Shown here: positions 6,970 through 13,982 of the stretch, piece by piece
Position numbering within the stretch: position 1 is the stretch's first letter
Layout: each line of letters starts with the position of its first letter
Source: Acidobacteriota bacterium
GTDB taxonomy: Bacteria; Acidobacteriota; Terriglobia; Terriglobales; Acidobacteriaceae
Assembly: GCA_021799405.1 (NCBI GenBank)
Contig: JAJZAL010000051.1
Coordinates: forward strand, 1-25,548
Direction of reading: 5' to 3'
Length of the DNA stretch: 25,548 nt
Position numbers and translations under genes: made by a program
Notes under the pieces: model-generated
Databases searched by the model: none
The model's input: only the letters and a program-made list of their open reading frames with translations
What the model was told of the DNA's origin: nothing

Positions 6970-8127
6970 CTACCGCGACCCCAAATGCGGATGGCCGGTG
7001 ACGTGACTACGCTGGAGTTCGAGGAGAATCTGCATGTACTCCATGATGCTGCGCCGGGACAGAAGCCCACGGAGCTGTCCCCCGGAAACGACGGGGACCG
7101 CGCCGGCATCTTCGTCACGCATCATCTCCAGCGCATCCACGATTGGCGCATCGGGAGCCAGCGAAGGCATGGAGGCAAGCGGACGCATGACGGCTCCAAC
7201 CTCTGTGAATGGCCACATACGTTCGTCGACGGGAGTAATCTCCCTGGGCGTCACGATGCCGACGGGTTCTCTTTCATGGGTGACGAGGAAATACCTGCTG
7301 GTGGCATGCAGCAACTGCTCGCGGACAAACTGCTGTACGCTCACATGGCGGTCCACCGAGGGAAACTGCTGCTGCATGAGATCCGAGACTTTGACGCCAG
7401 TGAGCGAGCGGCGGAGGTCTTCGCTGAGGTAGCTCTCGCGCGCGGCCTGCAGCAGAAACCAGCCAATGAAGGCGAGCCAGAGGCCGCCGATTCCGGCGCC
7501 GCGGAAGAACAAATAGATGCCAACGAGAATGAATACACTGGCCACACCGTTGGTGACCAGGACCGCCTGGCGGGTTGCGCGGAGCAGATCTTTGCTCTTC
7601 CACCACAGCAGCGCACGCAGGACACGCCCGCCATCCATCGGATAGCCGGGCAGGAGATTGAAGACCGCGAGGCCGAAATTGATGTAGCCGAGCCAGGACA
7701 ACACTTCTCCGACAGGGCGATGGCGCAGGCCCGGGCCGAGCAACCAGACCCCTGCGAGGCAAGCTGCGCCAATGACGGCGCTGGTGAGGGGCCCGACAAT
7801 CGCGACCTGAAACTCGCTGGCCGCGCTTTTCGGCTCTTCCGTCATCTGCGAAACGCCGCCAAGAGCGAACAAGGTGATTTCGCGCACCTCGATCCCCTTG
7901 GACTGCGCGACCAAAGAATGGGCCAACTCATGAAGGATCAGGCAGAAAAAAAACAGGAGCGCAGTCAATATGGCGGAGACCGCGACCGTGGCGTAGGACC
8001 AATGCGGGTGTGTCAGGTGAAAGCTGTCTCCCAAAGAGAAAGCGATCAGGAATGCGATGAGCAGCCAACTGGCATGCACCCCGATCCGGATACCGAAGAG
8101 CTTTCCGAGGCTGAAATGCGAACGCAT
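6970..8127 (-). CDS. Site-2-protease-type M50 membrane metalloprotease with two CBS domains
   Basis: This 385-residue protein has about six membrane segments. The zinc motif HELAH is at 66-70, and the third zinc ligand lies in [12 protein letters not shown] (D165). Two CBS domains occupy about 246-300 and 310-370. This layout matches the S2P family with C-terminal CBS pair, which cuts membrane-embedded substrates and may sense adenine nucleotides through CBS. Mycobacterium tuberculosis Rv2625c has the same architecture. ATG 8127 is chosen because GGTGGAGG lies 8 bases upstream and the N-terminus then matches the usual [11 protein letters not shown] start; an upstream in-frame extension to 8205 would overlap the palindrome at 8178-8193. 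The substrate is unknown: no membrane-bound anti-sigma factor is encoded in the window. Confidence 0.92.
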   Translation of the reverse strand: MRSHFSLGKLFGIRIGVHASWLLIAFLIAFSLGDSFHLTHPHWSYATVAVSAILTALLFFFCLILHELAHSLVAQSKGIEVREITLFALGGVSQMTEEPKSAASEFQVAIVGPLTSAVIGAACLAGVWLLGPGLRHRPVGEVLSWLGYINFGLAVFNLLPGYPMDGGRVLRALLWWKSKDLLRATRQAVLVTNGVASVFILVGIYLFFRGAGIGGLWLAFIGWFLLQAARESYLSEDLRRSLTGVKVSDLMQQQFPSVDRHVSVQQFVREQLLHATSRYFLVTHEREPVGIVTPREITPVDERMWPFTEVGAVMRPLASMPSLAPDAPIVDALEMMRDEDAGAVPVVSGGQLRGLLSRRSIMEYMQILLELQRSHVTGHPHLGSR

Positions 8128-8149
8128 GCCTAACCTCCACCTTAGAGCC

Positions 8150-8155
8150 AAGATG
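8150..8155 (-). promoter_or_regulatory. Possible -10 box of the M50-CBS promoter
   Basis: CATCTT on the minus strand starts 30.5 bp from the centre of the palindrome at 8178-8193, giving a predicted site position of about -42.5. It matches the -10 consensus at only 3 of 6 positions; support comes from the same spacing at other copies. Confidence 0.3.
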
Positions 8156-8177
8156 CAGCCGTAAAGCGCCGAGTTGC

Positions 8178-8193
8178 TGTGACCACTGTCACC
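8178..8193. promoter_or_regulatory. CRP/FNR-type palindrome, copy 5 (M50-CBS side)
   Basis: TGTGA-CCACTG-TCACC, centred 58.5 bp upstream of the ATG at 8127. It lies in a 262-bp divergent gap between the M50-CBS gene and the exported protein at 8390. Confidence 0.7.
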
Positions 8194-8227
8194 CGAGAGG
8201 AACACGGCACAGCCCTGCCCGACTGCT

Positions 8228-8243
8228 TGTGACCTCCATCACT
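8228..8243. promoter_or_regulatory. CRP/FNR-type palindrome, copy 6 (divergent gap 8128-8389)
   Basis: TGTGA-CCTCCA-TCACT, 50 bp (centre to centre) from copy 5. It may serve the plus-strand gene at 8390, 154 bp away. It may instead act as a second, distal activator site for the M50-CBS promoter, at roughly -92.5 on the predicted start. Confidence 0.65.
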
Positions 8244-8389
8244 GAGAAAGACGAGGCCGAGACGAAAGCTGCGTAAAGCAGGCAGCAGAACGCGGATGCA
8301 TCCGGCATTGCCGCCTGTTCAACGGAAGCCAGCATTCAAGGCTGGCAAAAGCAAGAGCAGTTCTTTTCCCTCCCGAAGAGGAGTGCAAA

Positions 8390-9253
8390 ATGGTGCTTCG
8401 ATGGATGATCCTGGCCAGCCTGCTCACGGTGTGCAGCGTCGCGATTGGGCAAAGCCAGGCAGGCCTGACGGCCAATGAAGTCCTTCGCCGAGCAGAACAA
8501 ACGACGCATGACGGCTTTGAGCATGCTGCGGAGTTTGACTACTGCATGACCGAGAATCAAGGCGACAAGATAAAGACCTACGCGGTTTTTATGATGTACG
8601 GTTCAACCTACGCGCAGTTGGTTGCGGTCAATGGAGTCGGGCTTCCGGCAGAGGATCTTAAGAAACTGGCGTCTGCCCGCGAGGCCGAAGCCGAGCGGCG
8701 CAGCCGCGAAACTCCTGAGCAGCACGCCAGCCGCGTAGCTCAATACAACGCAGAACAGCACCGAAACCGCACTCTTTTGCGGGAAATGATCACAGCATTT
8801 GATTTTACGCTGCGGGGAACCGCACAGAAAGACGGATGGGAAACCTACGTTCTCGACGTGAAGCCACGTCCCGGATATCAACCGAAAGACCGGCTGAGCC
8901 GAGTCTTGACCGGGATGCAAGGGACGATATGGATCGACGAACAGAGTTACGGCTGGGTGCGAGCCGAGGCCGAGGTGGTGCGCCCCGTGATGATCGAGGG
9001 CTTTCTCGCGCGCGTGGAAAGAGGCACGCGCTTCGCGATGGAGCAACGTCCTTTTGGCCGCGGTTTCTGGCTTCCAACATGGTTCAGCATTTACACCAAG
9101 GCGCGAATCCTGTTCCTCTTCCCCACGAGTTCGAAGAAGGAGTATACGTTCTTCGACTACGTGCCAGTTGGAACACTGAAGCCCGAGATGTGCCTGCCCA
9201 AGGTCGGGCCACCGGTTCCCGCCACGCGTCCGGAGCAACGGCCGGAGCATTGA
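8390..9253 (+). CDS. Exported protein of unknown function, possibly LolA-like fold
   Basis: This 287-residue protein has a signal peptide (about 1-20). Beyond it I do not recognise a family with certainty. The segment GTIWIDEQSYGWVRAEAEV (about 182-200) and the later KKEYTFFDYVP resemble the beta-strand repeats of outer-membrane lipoprotein-sorting (LolA/LolB-like) folds. The segment around residues 100-130 (SREAEAERRSRETPEQHASR) is a charged helix, probably an insertion. The end is Pro-rich. AGAGGAG about 7 bases before the ATG is a good SD. The gene is divergent from the M50-CBS protease and a CRP/FNR-like site lies upstream. It ends 40 bases before the convergent CBS gene. Export is well supported; the fold is a guess. 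Confidence 0.75.
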   Translation: MVLRWMILASLLTVCSVAIGQSQAGLTANEVLRRAEQTTHDGFEHAAEFDYCMTENQGDKIKTYAVFMMYGSTYAQLVAVNGVGLPAEDLKKLASAREAEAERRSRETPEQHASRVAQYNAEQHRNRTLLREMITAFDFTLRGTAQKDGWETYVLDVKPRPGYQPKDRLSRVLTGMQGTIWIDEQSYGWVRAEAEVVRPVMIEGFLARVERGTRFAMEQRPFGRGFWLPTWFSIYTKARILFLFPTSSKKEYTFFDYVPVGTLKPEMCLPKVGPPVPATRPEQRPEH

Positions 9254-9293
9254 TCGTGCCCCAGCCGCGGTGCCAGTGCTGTGCAATGCCCCC

Positions 9294-9752
9294 TCAAGCG
9301 GAGAGAATCGTCCGCTGGGGTTCGGTCCTACCGTTTGGTTTGGAAATTTCCCTAAGCATGCGCTGGACATTCTGAGGAGTGTCATGCAGCACGATGTCTG
9401 CCTGCGCGACCATTCCGATGCAGATGCCGATGTCGTTTACCACTGGCAATCTGCGCACGGCGTGGGTCTGCATGAGGGATTCGCAAACAGCCAGTGTGTC
9501 ATTGGAATTGCAGGTGATCGGATTGGGGGTCATGGCTCGCGAGACCGGAGTGGCCGCGGGGGCGCCCTCCGCGATGAGCCGGACACAAATGTCGCGATCG
9601 GTGACGATGCCGAGCAAGCGTCGATGATTCTGGCTTTCGACCACGGGAAGAGCGCCGACCCGGTGTTCGCGCATAAGGTTGGCCGCTCGTTGAATTGAGT
9701 CAGTCGCAAGACAGCAAATTGGTTGGGTTGACATGATTTCACGTACAAGCAT
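9294..9752 (-). CDS. Two-CBS-domain protein (Hrp1-like)
   Basis: This 152-residue cytoplasmic protein consists of almost nothing but two CBS domains. The first (about 3-65) is MLVREIMSTQPICCLATDS...VGALPVVE...GIVTDRDI and the second (about 70-130) is AMTPNPITCNSNDTL...VRRLPVV...GMVAQADI. Stand-alone CBS pairs bind adenine nucleotides or related ligands and act as energy sensors; M. tuberculosis Hrp1 (Rv2626c) is an example that is hypoxia-induced. ATG 9752 is strongly supported by AGGAGG 7 bases upstream. The triple-BON gene ends 60 bases upstream on the same strand, so the two are likely one operon driven from the palindromes at 10537-10575. Confidence 0.92.
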   Translation of the reverse strand: MLVREIMSTQPICCLATDSIQRAANLMREHRVGALPVVESQNHRRLLGIVTDRDICVRLIAEGAPAATPVSRAMTPNPITCNSNDTLAVCESLMQTHAVRRLPVVNDIGICIGMVAQADIVLHDTPQNVQRMLREISKPNGRTEPQRTILSA

Positions 9753-9811
9753 GGTGATTCCTCCTTCTGCAGAGAGCGGGAGTGCACACCGGGACAGAGC
9801 GGAGGAAAAGG

Positions 9812-10480
9812 TCACGGTGTGATGGATAGATGATCGACCACGTTGGAGACGCCGGGCGCGGCCCATGCGGCGCGCTGAGCCTCTTCCCTTTCCACCCAGG
9901 AGCGCACGTTGCCATGCAGTTCTACGGTGTTATCGTGCGTGGTCACAAAAATTCGATGGGAGTCCACTTCAGCGCTTCTGCGCAGGGCTGATTCAATCGC
10001 CTCTTTTACCTTTTGTGGCGTAACGGTCGGCTGTACCCTGATTTCATTGGTAATTCCGCGAATTCCATTGACGCCGGCAGCAGCGGTTTCGGCGTTCCGT
10101 CGCTGGTAATCCCAGCCCACGACACCTTCCAACGTGACATAGCCTTCGCGAACCGTAGTGATGATTTTCTCGTCCGGGACGAGCGGGTGCATTCTTAGGG
10201 AATGCACGACGTCGCGGGCAATTTCTGGATCAGTGCGCGCCAACTGCGGCTTGACCTGGATATCATTCACCAGAGACTGAACGCCATAGACAGCTTTGGC
10301 CGCGCGCTCGGCCGCAAACTTCTCAAGATAACTGTGGACAAAGCCAGTGAGAGCCGCGATGCCATTCCTGACAGACACCAAAATGTCTTTCGATCGAATG
10401 GAGGGATCCCACTCGATCTCACGAAGCACATTGTCACGGATCTGTTTGTCCGAGGGTTGAGCCCGCAACGCTTCTGCCAT
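9812..10480 (-). CDS. Triple-BON-domain protein A
   Basis: This 222-residue protein is built of three consecutive BON domains (about 11-77, 84-150 and 154-220). Each carries the (V/I)xxGxVxLxGxV core and an (A/V)xGVxxVxNxI(x)V end. BON domains usually occur in periplasmic OsmY-type proteins that associate with membranes or peptidoglycan. Here there is no signal peptide or lipobox, so the protein is predicted cytoplasmic. AAAGGAG lies 8 bases before the ATG. It is head-to-head with a paralogous triple-BON gene at 10704, and both face a pair of CRP/FNR-like palindromes. The CBS gene follows 60 bases downstream. The molecular function is unknown. Confidence 0.9.
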   Translation of the reverse strand: MAEALRAQPSDKQIRDNVLREIEWDPSIRSKDILVSVRNGIAALTGFVHSYLEKFAAERAAKAVYGVQSLVNDIQVKPQLARTDPEIARDVVHSLRMHPLVPDEKIITTVREGYVTLEGVVGWDYQRRNAETAAAGVNGIRGITNEIRVQPTVTPQKVKEAIESALRRSAEVDSHRIFVTTHDNTVELHGNVRSWVEREEAQRAAWAAPGVSNVVDHLSITP

Positions 10481-10536
10481 GGAATTTCTCCTTTCGAAGG
10501 AGGCCGTTCGAGTGAAGCTACAAACACACAGCTCCC

Positions 10537-10552
10537 AGTGATTTGCCTCACC
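10537..10552. promoter_or_regulatory. CRP/FNR-type palindrome, copy 7 (between the BON genes)
   Basis: AGTGA-TTTGCC-TCACC. It has the exact GTGA-N6-TCAC core but lacks the outer T/A pair. The centre is 64.5 bp from the BON protein A start. It is 23 bp, about two helical turns, from copy 8, so both could be occupied on the same DNA face. Confidence 0.6.
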
Positions 10553-10559
10553 TGCCTGG

Positions 10560-10575
10560 AGTGACTCCCGTCACA
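10560..10575. promoter_or_regulatory. CRP/FNR-type palindrome, copy 8 (BON protein B side)
   Basis: AGTGA-CTCCCG-TCACA. Reading toward BON protein B, a weak hexamer CACACT (10597-10602) would set the site at -41.5, with the transcription start near 10609 and a leader of about 95 bases. Confidence 0.65.
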
Positions 10576-10703
10576 CCTACGTTGGTTAGATGCGCGCACA
10601 CTGGCGACAGGTAAAGCGGTAGTGTTTTCAGTCCTCACCGCGGATTTCCCTTCTCCCTTCCTGACGACTTCCGCCTGCCGCCTTTTGAGCCCGGAGGTGA
10701 TGC

Positions 10704-11357
10704 ATGGTTTCCGGTGATCTGGAATTGAAAGCCCATGTGGAAGAGCAACTTAGTGTCGATCCGATCTTGGATGCAGCCTCGATTGGCGTCAGCGTAAGGG
10801 ATGCCGTGGTGACCCTTCATGGTTATGTGCGCAGCTTCTCAGAACGATACGCGGCAGAGGAAATCGTGATGAGGATTCACGGCGTGCGCGCTTTGGTGAA
10901 CGAACTGGAGGTGCGCCTCCCTGCAGACAGCGAGCGCCGCGATGAGGACATCGCCCGGACGGCTGCGTCCGTGCTGCTGTGGCATTCGGCGATTCCCGAA
11001 GACCGCATCAAAGTGGAGGTTTCTTCGGGATGGGTGACCTTGCGCGGCGACGTGGATTGGCACTACCAGCGCGTGGCCGCGGAACGGGCAGTACGCGACC
11101 TGATGGGAGTGCGCGGCGTGAGCAACCAGATCTCTGTCGCGAACAAAGCGCTGAAAGCAGAGATACGAGACCGCATCCATGAAGCACTGAAGCGAAACGC
11201 GATCATGAATGCACAGGGCGTAAGGGTTGAGGTTGAGGGCGACAAAGCTGTTCTCTCAGGCACCGTGCAAACGCTTGAGCGGCGCCTGGAAGCGGAACGG
11301 GCAGCATGGAATGTTCCTGGCATCGCCCACGTAGACAACAACATTCGCGTCGCTTGA
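10704..11357 (+). CDS. Triple-BON-domain protein B
   Basis: This 217-residue protein has three BON domains (about 6-71, 79-145 and 149-215), each with the VxxGxVxLxGxV core, and no signal peptide. Its domain order and length match BON protein A on the other side of the shared promoter region, so the two look like an old inverted duplication. Conserved fragments include WDYQR/WHYQR in the second domain and the closing AAW(A/N)xPG in the third. GGAGGTGA gives a strong SD about 4-5 bases before the ATG. The baeRF-like gene starts 27 bases downstream, so B is the first gene of a plus-strand operon. Its cytoplasmic role is unknown. Confidence 0.9.
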   Translation: MVSGDLELKAHVEEQLSVDPILDAASIGVSVRDAVVTLHGYVRSFSERYAAEEIVMRIHGVRALVNELEVRLPADSERRDEDIARTAASVLLWHSAIPEDRIKVEVSSGWVTLRGDVDWHYQRVAAERAVRDLMGVRGVSNQISVANKALKAEIRDRIHEALKRNAIMNAQGVRVEVEGDKAVLSGTVQTLERRLEAERAAWNVPGIAHVDNNIRVA

Positions 11358-11384
11358 GAGCGCAAAGTCATAAAGAAGGTGCCT

Positions 11385-12536
11385 ATGCCAGCACAGGTAA
11401 TTCGCGAGGAATCTTTCTCTCCCAAAGAGCACATGCAGGAATTGCAGGAGATGCATGGACAGTGCGTTTCCCTCTATTTGCCTCTCAACGGCGCACAGGA
11501 GGGAGCCACACTGTTCCCTACCCGCATGAGGGCGGCATTGAACAAGGCCAAGCAACTTCTTACCGAAGAGTTTGGCGACGAAGCGGCAAGTGAATGGCCA
11601 CCGGAGGAGTTGACCGGATTCGGACAGAAGGTACGTCGTGGACCGCAGTACGGTGGCATCGCCGTCTTTTGCTGCGATGGCCATACGCGCATCATTCATG
11701 CCCCGAAACAGTGGAACGAGGGCGTGCATGTGGGAAATGAGTTTTATATACGGCCGCTGCTGTCGCTGCTGATGCGTCCGGCGGCCTTTTACCTGCTGGC
11801 TTTGGGTGAGCAGAATATCCGCCTTCTGCTCTGCACTTCAGAGGGCGCGAAGGATGTCGCACTTTCTGATGATTTACCAGGAAATTTGACCGAAGCCACA
11901 CTCTTTGAGCAGCCGGACCACAACCTGGAACAGCGCTCCACTTCTGGGGCAATGATGACGGGGAAGCGCGGAATACGGTTTGGAACCAGCGCCGACGAAG
12001 AAAAGCGCGACGTCTACCTCCGGCAGTTTTTCTCGAAGTTGGATGCGTCGCTCCGGGCACTGCTGACGAGCCAGCAGTATCCGTTGATGCTGGCGGGCGT
12101 AAAGCGACAATTGGCTCTGTACGCAGATGTGAACACCTATGAACATCTGCTGGGGGATCACATTGAGGGCAGCCCCAAGTGGCTGTCATCCGTCGACCTG
12201 TACCAACTTGCGGGCGAGGCGTGGGCAGCGTTTCAGAAAGCTACGGAAATTGAAATCCTGAAAGAGCTTGATCGTGCCGACTCGCAGGCAAAGCTGGTGA
12301 AGGATACGCTCGAACTCTTGCCGGCGGTCGAATCCGGGAGAATCCACCATCTTGTGCTGCCCGAGATGGAAACGGGTGATGCAACCGATGACATGGTGAA
12401 TCATCTTGCGGTTGCTGCACTGCGTCTAGGGACTCACGTGTCGGTGTTCAGCAGCCACTCCGTGCCAGGCGGAAGCGCTGCTGGAATTCTGCGCTACGGG
12501 CGCGAGGAGAAACCGGTGCGTGCAAGAGCGTCCTAG
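11385..12536 (+). CDS. baeRF-like protein (bacterial archaeo-eukaryotic release factor superfamily)
   Basis: This 383-residue protein resembles the baeRF group, bacterial relatives of eRF1/Vms1/pelota. Features I rely on are the N-terminal CVSLYLPL strand, the AIF/AVFCCDGHTR(I)IHAP and NEFYIRPLLSLL segments and the FYLLALGEQNIRLLLC strand. The C-terminal eRF1-domain-3-like region with HHLVLPE and LGTHVSVFSSHSVPGGSAAGILRY closes the match. The catalytic GGQ-type loop of true release factors is not visible. The family is thought to act on ribosomes or tRNA, possibly in ribosome rescue or hibernation, but bacterial members are barely characterised. I chose ATG 11385 over GTG 11379 because AGAAGG then has a 5-base spacer. 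It lies 27 bases after BON protein B, in one operon. Confidence 0.65.
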   Translation: MPAQVIREESFSPKEHMQELQEMHGQCVSLYLPLNGAQEGATLFPTRMRAALNKAKQLLTEEFGDEAASEWPPEELTGFGQKVRRGPQYGGIAVFCCDGHTRIIHAPKQWNEGVHVGNEFYIRPLLSLLMRPAAFYLLALGEQNIRLLLCTSEGAKDVALSDDLPGNLTEATLFEQPDHNLEQRSTSGAMMTGKRGIRFGTSADEEKRDVYLRQFFSKLDASLRALLTSQQYPLMLAGVKRQLALYADVNTYEHLLGDHIEGSPKWLSSVDLYQLAGEAWAAFQKATEIEILKELDRADSQAKLVKDTLELLPAVESGRIHHLVLPEMETGDATDDMVNHLAVAALRLGTHVSVFSSHSVPGGSAAGILRYGREEKPVRARAS

Positions 12537-12622
12537 CCATACTCCTGAAAGAGATGTTTGTCTGCTGGATCATTTGCATCACCGCCCGCATCCATCATGC
12601 GAACCCACGGGATCATTGAATG

Positions 12623-12649
12623 TTGACAGAGCTGAAAGGCAAGTGAAAT
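12623..12649 (+). promoter_or_regulatory. Weak candidate promoter before the nitroreductase gene
   Basis: A perfect -35 TTGACA (12623-12628) is followed after a short 15-base spacer by TGAAAT (12644-12649). The spacing is poor, so this is tentative. The 190-bp gap 12537-12727 contains no CRP/FNR-like palindrome, so the nitroreductase either has its own promoter here or is read from the BON B operon. Confidence 0.25.
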
Positions 12650-12727
12650 CCAGAGACATCGCAGATTATGGCAGGCGCACAAGCACGAGCTGACCGCATG
12701 CGCGCCGGAGAGCAAAGGAGGATGTAT

Positions 12728-13495
12728 ATGGACGAGATTCTCAAGCTCATGCTCAGCCGGCATTCCTACCGCGGGCCCTATGATCCCAATCGCCGCATCC
12801 GGCAAGAAGACCTGACGATGATTCTGGAAGCAGCACAGTGGGCGCCGACGGCGCATAACATGCAAAATTTTGAAGTTGTCGTGGTGAATGACAAGCAAAT
12901 GCTCGCAGAAATTGGGAATCTTCCGGTCCGTCTCTCGGAGTCTTTCCTGCGGGAAAACTATGCACAGCTTTCCTTTACAGAGGAAGAATTTCGCAGACGC
13001 AGAACAGGCGTATTGGCCAGCATGTTTCCCGCGTCATGGACAGAACCCGGCGAATGGCAGCCCGATGGCGGCGGCACACTTTCTCAGCTTGCGTTTCTGA
13101 GCCGATCGATGCAGGATACCCCGCTGCTTCTGATTGTCCTATACGATACGCGGCGACGGGCGCCTGCCTCAGAAGGAGATGTGCTTGGATTCATCAGTCT
13201 GGGATGTGTACTTGAAAATATGTGGCTGATGTCCGAGTCACTTGGACTCAGCCTGCACGTATTGAGCGCCTTCAGCGGCGACACGGTTGAGCAGCAAGTG
13301 AAATACCTGCTGCAGATACCGGATTTTCAACGCATCGCCTATGCATGCAGCCTTGGCTATCCAGCGCCCCGCAAGGTGGAATATCTCCGCGTGCGCCGGG
13401 AGCTGCAGGATTTCGTGCACTACAACCGATTTGGAAATCGTGACCTGGAGTGGCCTGCCGCAGCTACAGAAAGTAAAGAAGCGAAATCAAAGTAA
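12728..13495 (+). CDS. Nitroreductase-family flavoprotein
   Basis: This 255-residue protein has the nitroreductase fold signature: an N-terminal SRHSYRGPY motif (FMN phosphate contact, like RRSxR), APTAHNMQNFEVVVV (about 39-53; APSxHNxQPW in relatives), and GFISLGCVLENMWLMSESLGL in the second half. Family members reduce nitro groups or related substrates with FMN and NAD(P)H as homodimers; some, like mycobacterial Acg, store FMN rather than turn over. The insertion FTEEEFRRRRTG and the tail WPAAATESKEAKSK are not typical. ATG 12728 is chosen because AGGAGG (12716-12721) is 6 bases upstream; the more upstream in-frame ATG 12668 has no SD. It lies 190 bp after the baeRF-like gene and converges on the fucose operon. 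Its substrate is unknown. Confidence 0.85.
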   Translation: MDEILKLMLSRHSYRGPYDPNRRIRQEDLTMILEAAQWAPTAHNMQNFEVVVVNDKQMLAEIGNLPVRLSESFLRENYAQLSFTEEEFRRRRTGVLASMFPASWTEPGEWQPDGGGTLSQLAFLSRSMQDTPLLLIVLYDTRRRAPASEGDVLGFISLGCVLENMWLMSESLGLSLHVLSAFSGDTVEQQVKYLLQIPDFQRIAYACSLGYPAPRKVEYLRVRRELQDFVHYNRFGNRDLEWPAAATESKEAKSK

Positions 13496-13557
13496 CCCAC
13501 TGCGATCTCGCCTTAACGATGCCGCGCCAAGTCATTCCCAGATGGGCTGCGCAGGAA

Positions 13558-13947
13558 TCAGCCGGAGGCAAGAATGATGTTTGCGTAGGGAATGGTGTCT
13601 CCGGTCCGAATGAGTCCAATCGCATCCGGCACACGTCGTTTGAGCACAAGATGCGGCTCGTAGTCGGTGGGCGTATTGCCAATCACATTGGCAAATGCTG
13701 CTTGCACTTCCTGGCTGTTGTATCTTCTGAATTCTTCCGCCATGAAGAATCTGCCGACGGAGAAATTTCCGCGAATGGCGCTCAGGACGTCGAGAACCCG
13801 TGGGATATCGTCGACGAGAGAAAGATCGACCGTCTCGATTCCTGGCCAGAACGGAAAGCCACGATCGGCAATGACCAGAGTGTTCGTGTGCCGAATGCGG
13901 CTGAGAAGCGAGTTCAACTGCGGATTGAGGATTCCCGACTTCAGCAT
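13558..13947 (-). CDS. RbsD/FucU-family sugar pyranase or mutarotase
   Basis: This 129-residue protein is closest in motif to RbsD: SRIRHTNTLVIADRGFPFW near residue 16 (catalytic His H20 and D28) and the end IRTGDTIPYANIILASG. The RbsD/FucU family interconverts sugar anomers and ring forms. FucU of E. coli looks different at the N-terminus, so the exact sugar is not given by the sequence. Its place as last gene of an operon with FucP and a fuconolactonase makes L-fucose anomer conversion the natural reading, so that the beta form reaches the dehydrogenase. AAGGAG with a 7-base spacer supports ATG 13947. The gap to the permease gene is 35 bp. Confidence 0.85.
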   Translation of the reverse strand: MLKSGILNPQLNSLLSRIRHTNTLVIADRGFPFWPGIETVDLSLVDDIPRVLDVLSAIRGNFSVGRFFMAEEFRRYNSQEVQAAFANVIGNTPTDYEPHLVLKRRVPDAIGLIRTGDTIPYANIILASG

Positions 13948-13982
13948 GGATTCTCTCCTTGATCACTTGTGCAACAGCGCTC

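Noticed and set aside
6985..8133. Long plus-strand open frame (about 380 codons) opposite the M50-CBS gene
   Set aside because: It is antisense to a gene with clear zinc and CBS motifs, gives a highly charged low-complexity product without recognisable domains and lacks an SD. Long antisense frames are common in GC-rich DNA.
9294..9325. Hairpin AGCGGA-GAGAATCG-TCCGCT as a CBS-gene terminator
   Set aside because: It lies inside the last codons of the gene, has only a 6-bp stem and no T-run.
4919..13495. Direct control by a DosR-type response regulator
   Set aside because: I saw no copy of the DosR box (GGGACTT-type palindrome) and no histidine kinase or response regulator in the window; the resemblance is in gene content only.
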